From assembly GCA_002505945.1 (NCBI GenBank), contig DAWM01000069.1:19212-25202 (forward strand): DNA of 5,991 nt, given 5' to 3'. Below the pieces are notes generated by a model. That model worked only from the letters and a program-made list of their open reading frames with translations, made no database searches and had not been told where the DNA came from. Within the stretch, counting starts at the first letter, position 1, and every line of letters begins with the position of its first letter. The stretch comes from Candidatus Woesearchaeota archaeon UBA119. Its GTDB lineage: Archaea; Nanobdellota; Nanobdellia; Woesearchaeales; UBA119. A program made the translations under genes and the position numbers. Below, one piece after another: positions 1 to 5,991 of this stretch.

Positions 1-2497
1 CCTTAGGCTTAAAATGAGTAATAGGAAGCTCACTAATATCATATCGGATTGTGCCGTCCTTGTTCACAGTAACACCGTGTTTCGCCCTTATTATTCCCTT
101 ACCAAAATGCTCGGGGATATGGTATTTGTTGCTTGTTCCCCTGACCCCTTTTATCATCTGAGGCTGGCCCAAGCCAATCCTCTTAATATTATAATCATAA
201 ATCTGCTTAATATTAATCTCCTGCCTCCAAAACCATTTGTTCTCGCCATGCGTTTTACATTCTTTTTCAAACATCCACTCCTTACAGCCAGGACAATAAA
301 ACATCTGTTTCGCAGGCTTATTGCACTTATCACAAACAGAATGAACAGATTCATAGCCACACTCTTCACACCTATATTTCGGAGCCTCAGCTGTAATCTT
401 GCCCTTATTAAGTGCTTCATTGAAACTCCTTAACCTGCCACCCTCATTCCCAACAGGAAAAAGCACATTTGGACTGCCTTTCAGGGCCCTTGCTTTTGCC
501 TTCTCAGGTCTGCCCATCCTAGAACCAACAAATGTTCCCGATAAATCCCTTATCTTCACATCACAAAGCTGATTCACAACATCTAATCCTGATTTAAGTT
601 CATCAGACCCTTTAATATTAGCAAGAGCGGAATTACAAGAAGCAGGGATATTATCCTTATCAATCCCAAGATTAAACAAGAAAGGGAAAGCCTCTTTCTC
701 ATTAACAACAACATATTCCTTGTTAACAAACGAATGCTCTACACCAAGCAGCTCAAACAACCTCTTTATCTTAGAGAATTCCTCTTTCTTATCAGAAGCA
801 AACACAACCAACTTAGCCTTTGTAGCATCCCTTTTCAAAGAAGAATGCTGGGAAATGTGATTGATTAACTCATAAACATCATCAGCAGAAATCTCCTTCC
901 AGAAAAAAATATAGTCTGGATGAAGCGGTATAGAAAGTTCTTTTGACAAGGCCTTAGCCATTGAAAAGCTTACCTTATAATTTGGCGGATCATCAAAAAT
1001 AAAAGGATTCTCAAGTTGAAAATTCTTCTTTAGATAAGAAACAACCTCCTTCTCCTCAACCTTTTTTCCATTAAAACCATTCTCTTCCTTCTTTCCCTTT
1101 TCTTTAGCGATAATATCACTTACAGCCTTTTCTAGTTCATCCACCCACCATTCAGCACAATATCCTACAGGCACCAAAGGATGGCCATTCTCACTAAAAT
1201 CCCCATAATTGAACAAGATATCTCCAATATAAAGAATCTCCTTAACACTCTTCTTTACAGCCTTGCCCTCATTATAACTATCAATCTTTCTAACAGAGCC
1301 ATCATTCAAAAGCACAATTGGACCCATAATAGAATCACAAGCGCTAATTGCCGCTGCTTTTCCAGGTCTTTCCATCTTTAATTGGGTACCTACAGCAATA
1401 AAATCATCGCAGATCGCCATCGTAGCAGGATGGATAGCAGCAGAGGAAAAACCGCTGGTTCTGGTCCTACCATACCTTAACCTAAAACCACCACTAGCCA
1501 GAGGATAAGAGAAAACAGGCCTTCCTGCTACGAGCTCGCTAATATAACTATAATTCGGAGAAATCTTTGAAGGGCTTTTCTCTTCCTTCTTGGCAGAAGA
1601 CTTAGATTTTACCTTCTTCTGCAAAGAAATGAAGTCATCAAGCCAAAGCCAATCCAGCTGAAACTCCCTGCCCCATACGCCCAGCCTTTTCCATAGCTTC
1701 GGAGCTTTAAGCGCAATCATAGAAACCACTAAAGCCATTCCACCCCTAATCCTATTAGTCTCAATCCTATCCAAATCCTTATAATTAGAAACCTCTATTC
1801 TTTCAGTTGGATCCCCAGCAACCTCAACAGGAAGATGCTCTATAAGGTAAGCCAGTTCATCATCCGAAGGATGGTATTGCAAAGGAGTAACCCTTTCGTT
1901 ATAATCATTAACCTCCCTCACATATCTCTTTACCTCTTGTTCATCAGGATCATACTCATTCAAGCCCATAGCAATCCTAATATAATCCGAAAGAATAACA
2001 CAGAAAGAGGCAGCAGTCCCGCCAGCCCCTCTTATCGGACCAGAAAACTTTATTCTCAAATATTCCTTACCATCCCTTCTTTTCTTAATCTCCAATTCAG
2101 TAAAGCCCTCTAAAGGAGCAGCTACAATACCAACAGTGTGATACGCAAAACCAGTCCTTATTCCAAGCTCAATCGCCTCTTTCTTTGAATCAACCTTGCC
2201 AAACTTACCTTCAGCAACCTCCTTTCCAATGATTAAAGCCACACGCCAATCCAAAACCCCATAAATAGATTCCAACTCTCCAATCCTCTTAACAATACCA
2301 TCATTATCCAAAGCATCCGTAACAGTAGAAATAAGCCCCACAACCCTTTCAGCCATGTTTTTAGCAATCTTCACCTCAACATAATCCTTAGGATCATAAT
2401 GCTTTCCCCTAGCATCTTGAGCAATCTCATAAGCCCTTTTAGTGGCTTTGTCAATCGCCTCAAAATACTTCTTCATGTTTTTGCTTGTAATAATCAT
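1..2497 (-). CDS. polC: DNA polymerase D large subunit DP2, N-terminal 832 codons (3' end outside window)
   Basis: This is the catalytic subunit of the archaeal replicative polymerase PolD, which makes DNA at the fork as a heterodimer with DP1. The frame from ATG at 2497 is open for 832 codons to the left edge. An in-frame TGA lies three codons upstream, so the only other start is Met8 (2476). Family hallmarks read directly: GPIRGAGGTA (residues 153-162), ETNRIRGG (246-253), GGFRLRYGRTR (336-346), RPGKAA (377-382), a GPIVLLNDG block (392-400) and RMGRPEKAKAR (660-670). Two zinc sites follow: C710/C713/C722/C725, then C735/C738 with C747/H750. Known DP2 proteins are roughly 1100-1260 residues without inteins, so about two thirds is visible. 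The catalytic aspartates of the NADCDGDE-type motif should lie beyond the edge. Lysine-rich low-complexity stretches occur at about 293-312 and 453-490. No frameshift or intein interrupts the visible part. It lies 58 bases after DP1 and is probably co-transcribed with it. Confidence 0.97.
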   Translation of the reverse strand, partial: MIITSKNMKKYFEAIDKATKRAYEIAQDARGKHYDPKDYVEVKIAKNMAERVVGLISTVTDALDNDGIVKRIGELESIYGVLDWRVALIIGKEVAEGKFGKVDSKKEAIELGIRTGFAYHTVGIVAAPLEGFTELEIKKRRDGKEYLRIKFSGPIRGAGGTAASFCVILSDYIRIAMGLNEYDPDEQEVKRYVREVNDYNERVTPLQYHPSDDELAYLIEHLPVEVAGDPTERIEVSNYKDLDRIETNRIRGGMALVVSMIALKAPKLWKRLGVWGREFQLDWLWLDDFISLQKKVKSKSSAKKEEKSPSKISPNYSYISELVAGRPVFSYPLASGGFRLRYGRTRTSGFSSAAIHPATMAICDDFIAVGTQLKMERPGKAAAISACDSIMGPIVLLNDGSVRKIDSYNEGKAVKKSVKEILYIGDILFNYGDFSENGHPLVPVGYCAEWWVDELEKAVSDIIAKEKGKKEENGFNGKKVEEKEVVSYLKKNFQLENPFIFDDPPNYKVSFSMAKALSKELSIPLHPDYIFFWKEISADDVYELINHISQHSSLKRDATKAKLVVFASDKKEEFSKIKRLFELLGVEHSFVNKEYVVVNEKEAFPFLFNLGIDKDNIPASCNSALANIKGSDELKSGLDVVNQLCDVKIRDLSGTFVGSRMGRPEKAKARALKGSPNVLFPVGNEGGRLRSFNEALNKGKITAEAPKYRCEECGYESVHSVCDKCNKPAKQMFYCPGCKEWMFEKECKTHGENKWFWRQEINIKQIYDYNIKRIGLGQPQMIKGVRGTSNKYHIPEHFGKGIIRAKHGVTVNKDGTIRYDISELPITHFKPK
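248..370 (-). other. Zinc-binding region within DP2
   Basis: This stretch encodes DP2 residues 710-750. Two Cys-X2-Cys pairs (C710/C713 and C722/C725) form one likely zinc ribbon. A third pair (C735/C738) with C747 and H750 makes a likely second site. Structures of PolD from Pyrococcus show zinc sites in the large subunit; assigning these residues to particular sites is my inference from spacing. All eight ligands are present, so the fold looks intact. Confidence 0.75.
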
Positions 2498-2555
2498 CTT
2501 AGTTCAACCATAAACAATGCTTTAGTTTAATTTAGTTAATTAAAAACAATGAAAA
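2498..2555 (-). promoter_or_regulatory. DP1-DP2 spacer with weak TATA-like tract and a five-codon mini-ORF
   Basis: This AT-rich gap separates the DP1 stop from the DP2 start. Reading on the minus strand, TTTTTAATTAA at 2546-2536 is a weak TATA-like tract, about 30 bases before an ATG at 2511. That ATG opens a five-codon reading frame (MVELR) whose TGA overlaps the DP2 ATG in an ATGA arrangement at 2497-2494. There is no Shine-Dalgarno sequence in front of DP2. The T-runs after the DP1 stop are short (4 and 5), so readthrough from DP1 into DP2 seems likely. Whether this gap has a promoter of its own is uncertain. Confidence 0.35.
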
Positions 2556-4565
2556 TCAATCCTTACCAAAACAAAGGAGCTTGACATCCCTTGTCCGCAA
2601 ATTCACAATTGGAACCTTGGACGGCTCAGGGTGATGCCCCACTTTCTCCTGAAAAGAGGTTCTATCCTGCCAACAACTCCCACAAATAAGGGTGGTGGAA
2701 TTATAATTGGAAACCGAGCTCTTATGAATATGGCCAGTAACAAAAAAATCAGGAACCTTCTTTATCAATAAATAATCATCCCTATTATCAGGAACAAATA
2801 AAGTAGATGTATGAGTAGGAGCAAGATGCCTCATATCAAGCAAGAACCTCATAATTAAGTCAGCCCTATCATATCCCCCGCCCTGTCTTATAGCATCCAC
2901 ATTAGCCACATAATGATCAAAGCTATAACCATGATACATCAAAACATCAAAACCAGGAAATCCATCCTTCTTATGTATCCTAACCATGGAAGGATTAGTC
3001 AAAATCTCAACATTGGGCATTTGATACAAACGCTTAGCATATCGCTTTGGGAAAACAGGTTGTGGTTCAGCTAATCTAACAGCATCGTGATTCCCAGGAA
3101 TGACAAAGATTCTCTTTTCATGAGGAATCCTTGAAAGATACTCAGCCACAATATCATACTGTTCGTGGATATCCTTTACATCCAACTCAGCATCCTGGCC
3201 AGGATAAACGCCAACGCCATCAACTAAATCACCCACCACGAAAATGTACTTCACTAAAGAAGCCAGCCTCTTCTGCTCCTTACTGCCCCTTTCTCCCCTT
3301 ATCCAAGCAAGGAACTTCTCAAAATCCTCTTTTAAAAACTGATTAGAACCAACATGAATATCTGAAATAAAAAGAGCATAAGCATCATCCGGGCTTCTCT
3401 TCAATCTTGAACTTATAGGAACTCCAGGAAGAAAAATTTGGTTAGCAAACAACATCTTCTTTGAGAAACTTCCTTCAATACCTATAACAGCATCAGGAAC
3501 CAATTTCTGACAAACCTCAACAAGAGCAGGGTTGTCGCTGCTCACAAAAACCCTGATACTTCCAGTAGGATCCTCCACCTCAATCATATAATTACCCTTT
3601 CCAGTTTTTCTAATATCATATATCATACCAATAATCCGAGCAGAATCATTGCCATGCCTGGATGAAGGAGAGAACAACCTTTTAATGGAAATTGAAGAAC
3701 TCAGATGATTCCTTGACATCAACAAAGACTTCAAGAAGTTATATCTTTTTCTCAATAAAGAAACAAAATCTCCTACTTCTCTTTTCTTATCCAGCTCCTC
3801 ATAATTAAATATAACCTCAAAGTTATTGTAATCAGGGTTCTTCTTCAACAACTCCTCTTCAGGTTCATATTCAAAAGATTTAGGCAGAGTCTCAGAGGCT
3901 ACTTCGCTTCCTTCGCTCCTTTTCTCATCCAAATCAGCTTCCCTGCTATCATCCATAACATCTGCTGTTTTATCAGAAACATCAGAATTCGTCTGAGAGC
4001 TTGCTTTTTTCTCGATTTTCTTACTTAAAGATAGCTGGTTTTGATCAGAATCCGATGCTTCAGAATCAATAGAATTAAAAGATGAAGAATAGTGTTGAGA
4101 CGAAGGGGCAGGTGAAGAAGATGGAGAAGATGATAGAGAAGATGATGAAGAAGATGAAGAAGCTACCGAACCAGATGAAGCAGTTTTCATATTGGAAGAG
4201 TTATCTACAGAAGGAGAAGAAGCTTCGCTTCTTTCTGAGCCTTCCTCAGATCCCGCTATTGAATTAATATACCTTAAAAACCCAGAATAAAGCACAGGAT
4301 TCTCATCAAACTCCTTGGAAACCAAAGCCTTCTCAAAATCCTTCCAATTAACCTGGATAAAAGGCTTGGATAACACGCTATCAAACATATCCTTGTTAAT
4401 AACAGCACAATCGCTCAAATCATTGTTTTCCAGCAGAGCCTCACACTGCTCCCTGTCAATCCCCCTCTCAGTAATAAAATCCACCAAATCAGGAGAAACA
4501 AGAATGTTTTTAGAAGAGAAAAATTCATACACTTCTCTTTCCGATTTAAATGAGCTAGCCATCAT
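2556..4565 (-). CDS. polB: DNA polymerase D small subunit DP1 (3'-5' exonuclease)
   Basis: DP1 is the proofreading and structural partner of DP2 in archaeal PolD. The 669-residue protein has the family's order of domains. Residues 1-100 form the N-terminal helical domain. Residues about 106-225 are a long disordered linker. A conserved helical segment follows (DFVSLLRKRYNFLKSLL, 266-282), then an OB fold (about 306-385) and a calcineurin-like, Mre11-related phosphoesterase domain (about 396-640). All metal-site motifs are present: SDIH (D402, H404), GDLVDG (D446), GNHD (N492, H493, D494), YHGYSFD (H545) and GHIH (H612, H614). The exonuclease should therefore be active, unlike the inactivated small subunits of eukaryotic polymerases. 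The start is ATG 4565, with a second ATG directly after it at 4562. A TATA box centred 24 bases upstream argues for a leaderless transcript. It is somewhat longer than the roughly 610-residue Pyrococcus protein, mostly because of the linker. Confidence 0.97.
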   Translation of the reverse strand: MMASSFKSEREVYEFFSSKNILVSPDLVDFITERGIDREQCEALLENNDLSDCAVINKDMFDSVLSKPFIQVNWKDFEKALVSKEFDENPVLYSGFLRYINSIAGSEEGSERSEASSPSVDNSSNMKTASSGSVASSSSSSSSLSSSPSSSPAPSSQHYSSSFNSIDSEASDSDQNQLSLSKKIEKKASSQTNSDVSDKTADVMDDSREADLDEKRSEGSEVASETLPKSFEYEPEEELLKKNPDYNNFEVIFNYEELDKKREVGDFVSLLRKRYNFLKSLLMSRNHLSSSISIKRLFSPSSRHGNDSARIIGMIYDIRKTGKGNYMIEVEDPTGSIRVFVSSDNPALVEVCQKLVPDAVIGIEGSFSKKMLFANQIFLPGVPISSRLKRSPDDAYALFISDIHVGSNQFLKEDFEKFLAWIRGERGSKEQKRLASLVKYIFVVGDLVDGVGVYPGQDAELDVKDIHEQYDIVAEYLSRIPHEKRIFVIPGNHDAVRLAEPQPVFPKRYAKRLYQMPNVEILTNPSMVRIHKKDGFPGFDVLMYHGYSFDHYVANVDAIRQGGGYDRADLIMRFLLDMRHLAPTHTSTLFVPDNRDDYLLIKKVPDFFVTGHIHKSSVSNYNSTTLICGSCWQDRTSFQEKVGHHPEPSKVPIVNLRTRDVKLLCFGKD
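4077..4223 (-). repeat. Serine-codon low-complexity tract inside the DP1 gene
   Basis: This encodes DP1 residues about 115-163, dominated by serine, with an uninterrupted run of eight serines at S136-S143 (4137-4160). The run uses only TCT and TCA codons, so the plus strand reads as an imperfect GAA/GAT trinucleotide tract over about 4114-4161. Proline, alanine and single hydrophobic residues break it up. The protein segment is almost certainly an unfolded tether between the N-terminal domain and the OB/phosphoesterase core. The DNA could change length by replication slippage. Confidence 0.85.
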
Positions 4566-4584
4566 TTTAGTGCATTTTACGCAA

Positions 4585-4593
4585 GTATAAAAG
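4585..4593 (-). promoter_or_regulatory. TATA box of the DP1(-DP2) transcript
   Basis: On the minus strand the sequence reads CTTTTATAC, a good match to archaeal TATA elements. Its centre (about 4589) is 24 bases upstream of the DP1 ATG at 4565. Archaeal transcription usually starts about 26 bases after the centre of the TATA box, so the predicted start falls on the ATGATG itself. No Shine-Dalgarno sequence precedes the gene, which fits leaderless translation. The start site is inferred from spacing. Confidence 0.65.
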
Positions 4594-4642
4594 TATTATC
4601 ATATACCAATCAATAACAAAACTCAACAAAACCCAACAACTG

Positions 4643-4702
4643 AAAAAATAGTAAAAATGATTTCGATAATATCAATGACTTCAAAAAACGCCAAACAAAA
4701 AA
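4643..4702 (-). terminator. Oligo-T terminator region after orc1/cdc6
   Basis: Within 80 bases after the orc1/cdc6 stop, the transcript strand carries three T6 tracts (4702-4697, 4688-4683 and 4648-4643); a T5 tract at 4657-4653 lies among them. Archaeal RNA polymerase stops at U-rich stretches without needing a hairpin, and none is evident here. These tracts lie before the DP1 TATA box, so orc1/cdc6 and PolD are probably separate transcripts despite being adjacent. Confidence 0.6.
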
Positions 4703-4718
4703 CACTCAATCAAAGAGA

Positions 4719-5936
4719 TTAAAAACCGAGACTTTTCTTAAGAATCTCCGTTACCTTTCCCAACAATGAAGGAGGTATGGACTGCTTAATCTCTTTAGTT
4801 CTCCCTCCCCTACCTCTAGAGATTACATTAGCATTGATTAAGCCCAGCATATCCAGTTCAGCAATAATACTTGATACCCTTCTTTGAGTCAAAGGCCTGA
4901 TACCAGCCTTCTCACAAACCTCAACATATTCATCATAAACAGTGCCGCTGCTAACAAAACCCCTCTTTGGGGAATTAGAGGTTGAGCAGATAATAGAAAA
5001 CAAAACCGCTTGAAAATGTTTTGGTTGGGTAGAGACAACATCAAACACCCTATCAGATTCAATCTTCTGCTGCGCCTTGTCTATATACTCTAAAGAAAGG
5101 CCATCCTTGTTATCCCTTTCAGCCAGCTCCCCAGCAATCCTCAACAAATCAATAGCCCTTCTAGCATCACCATGCTCTCTGGCAGCCAGAGCAGCACACT
5201 TCTCAATCACACCATCCTTTACACTTCCTTGAGTAAAGGCCTTCATAGACCTTTCCCTTAAAATGTCTTGGATTTGAGTAGCATCATAAGGTGGAAACAC
5301 CAATTCTTCTTCACCTAAAGAAGACTTGATTCTAGCATCAAGATTGTCAACGAAAAGCAAATCGTTTGAAATACCAATCAAACTAATCACAGAATTCTTC
5401 AAATCAGCATTTATCCTTGTTAGGTTATATAAGAATTCATCACCTGTTTTTCTCACAAGCTGATCAATCTCATCTAAGATAATAATGAGCATCATCCTCT
5501 CCTTATCAAGAATTTCATAGAAAATCCTATAAACCTCATCAGTAGGCAATCCTGTAAAAGGAACAGAGATATCGCTGAACTCCTTGATGAGGGTAGCAAT
5601 AAGTCTATATTCAGTATCAGCCACCCTCTTAAGCTTGCAGTTGATATAAATCTTCTTCATGGGCATATTTTGGTCTTTAGCAACATCAAGAAGATTATCA
5701 GTAGTATAATTAGCACTTACAGTCTTACCTGTCCCAGTCTTACCATAAATAAAAACATTTGAAGGTTTCTCAAAATTCAGAGCAGGTGCAAGGATGCTAG
5801 CCAAAAGATTGATTTGATCATCCCTGTGTAAGATATTTTCAGGTAAGTAATTGGATTGAAGAACCTGCTTGTTTTGGAATATCCTATCCTTTGTTAAAAA
5901 AGTCTTGAAGAAATTTTTTAGTTTTTTCTGTGCCAT
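4719..5936 (-). CDS. cdc6: Orc1/Cdc6 family replication initiator (AAA+ ATPase)
   Basis: This initiator binds archaeal replication origins and helps load the MCM helicase. The 405-residue length is normal for the family. AAA+ motifs are complete: Walker A GKTGTGKT (65-72), Walker B IIILDEID (151-158, with D155 and E156), sensor 1 GISND (188-192, N191), box VII DARIKSSL (200-207, with R202 as likely arginine finger) and sensor 2 GDARRAIDLLR (256-266). A C-terminal winged helix follows (about 305-385), with the DNA-binding wing RGRGGRTKEI (374-383). The short N-terminal tail is lysine/phenylalanine-rich. ATG 5936 is supported by GAGGT four bases upstream and by the conserved pre-Walker segment (LPENILHRDDQ, 31-41) lying at its usual distance from the start. 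Its neighbours are the PolD subunits, as in Pyrococcus. An Orc1-1-type origin initiator is likely, but the subtype is not proven. Confidence 0.97.
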   Translation of the reverse strand: MAQKKLKNFFKTFLTKDRIFQNKQVLQSNYLPENILHRDDQINLLASILAPALNFEKPSNVFIYGKTGTGKTVSANYTTDNLLDVAKDQNMPMKKIYINCKLKRVADTEYRLIATLIKEFSDISVPFTGLPTDEVYRIFYEILDKERMMLIIILDEIDQLVRKTGDEFLYNLTRINADLKNSVISLIGISNDLLFVDNLDARIKSSLGEEELVFPPYDATQIQDILRERSMKAFTQGSVKDGVIEKCAALAAREHGDARRAIDLLRIAGELAERDNKDGLSLEYIDKAQQKIESDRVFDVVSTQPKHFQAVLFSIICSTSNSPKRGFVSSGTVYDEYVEVCEKAGIRPLTQRRVSSIIAELDMLGLINANVISRGRGGRTKEIKQSIPPSLLGKVTEILKKSLGF

Positions 5937-5940
5937 TTTA

Positions 5941-5945
5941 ACCTC
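5941..5945 (-). promoter_or_regulatory. Shine-Dalgarno site of orc1/cdc6
   Basis: GAGGT on the minus strand matches the archaeal 16S anti-Shine-Dalgarno core and ends four bases before the ATG at 5936, which is slightly close. It supports this start and implies a 5' leader. The TTTTTAT tract at 5957-5951 is too near the start codon to be the TATA box of such a transcript. The promoter is therefore probably beyond the window edge. Confidence 0.55.
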
Positions 5946-5957
5946 ATATCATAAAAA

Positions 5958-5991
5958 TCCACTACGAATGTCACACGCTTTGACAAGTGGA
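5958..5991. repeat. Inverted repeat upstream of orc1/cdc6 (possible origin element or terminator)
   Basis: The outer arms TCCACT (5958-5963) and AGTGGA (5986-5991) pair perfectly. The inner arms TGTCA (5969-5973) and TGACA (5981-5985) also pair, around a seven-base loop, with a five-base bulge on one side only. On the minus strand the hairpin is followed by TTTTTAT, so it could be the terminator of an upstream gene. AGTGGA is also part of the core of archaeal origin recognition boxes (TTCCAGTGGAAAC type), but the flanking bases do not match. The outer arm ends exactly at the window edge, so it may continue. Confidence 0.45.

Noticed and set aside
14..433. Plus-strand open frame of 139 codons, and a minus-strand frame at 154-420
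   Set aside because: Both lie over the DP2 zinc-binding region in other frames. Their translations show no family motifs, while the DP2 frame carries conserved cysteines and continuous homology-like blocks.
1141..1381. Possible intein in DP2, around the Cys in ISACDSIMGPIV
   Set aside because: The sequence continues directly into the normal DP2 block (GPIVLLNDG, GDILFNYGDF, EWW). There is no splicing or homing-endonuclease motif, so this is ordinary DP2 sequence.
3131..3346. Plus-strand frame opposite the DP1 phosphoesterase domain; similar frames at 1181-1381, 1835-2113 and 4315-4590
   Set aside because: All are antisense to well-supported coding sequence, have no ribosome-binding site or domain that I can see, and are short.
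4082..4267. Plus-strand open frame rich in Lys, Met and Glu
   Set aside because: It is the antisense reading of the serine-codon tract in DP1. The GAA/GAT repeat produces a stop-poor frame by composition alone.
5946..5957. TTTTTATGATAT as TATA box for orc1/cdc6
   Set aside because: Its centre is only about 16-18 bases from the ATG, which would place the transcription start inside the gene, and it would leave the GAGGT site unused.
1..5991. tRNA, rRNA, CRISPR array, insertion sequence or novel defence system
   Set aside because: Almost the whole window is covered by three conserved replication genes. The two intergenic gaps and the leader are too short and show no cloverleaf, regularly spaced repeats or transposase remnants.

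Overview
This is an archaeal replication locus. All three recognisable genes lie on the minus strand and read from right to left: orc1/cdc6 (origin-binding initiator), then the small subunit (DP1) and the large subunit (DP2) of the family D DNA polymerase. PolD occurs only in archaea. The sequence is AT-rich (about 40% GC by eye) and the coding strand is purine-rich. PolD rules out crenarchaea of the Sulfolobus type and fits Euryarchaeota or a DPANN lineage. I cannot place it more finely by reading alone.

Layout from the right edge: 5937-5991 is the leader of orc1/cdc6, with a GAGGT ribosome-binding site and a 34-base inverted repeat cut off by the window edge. 4719-5936 is orc1/cdc6, complete, with all AAA+ motifs and a winged-helix domain. 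4566-4718 is a 153-base spacer with several T-tracts (likely terminator) and a good TATA box 24 bases before the DP1 start. 2556-4565 is DP1, complete, with an intact metallophosphoesterase active site and an unusually serine-rich linker. 2498-2555 is a 58-base AT-rich spacer. 1-2497 holds the first 832 codons of DP2, which runs off the left edge before the catalytic aspartates.

The genes form one functional set. Orc1/Cdc6 marks and opens the origin and recruits the MCM helicase. DP2 synthesises DNA, and DP1 holds the 3'-5' proofreading nuclease and forms a heterodimer with DP2. The order orc1/cdc6-DP1-DP2 is the one known from Pyrococcus, where the replication origin lies beside cdc6. The origin here is therefore probably just beyond position 5991.

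I found no RNA gene, CRISPR array, insertion sequence, intein or novel defence-like system. The points worth a second look are regulatory (origin-side inverted repeat, leaderless DP1 promoter, DP2 start) and structural (the serine linker in DP1 and the lysine-rich inserts in DP2).
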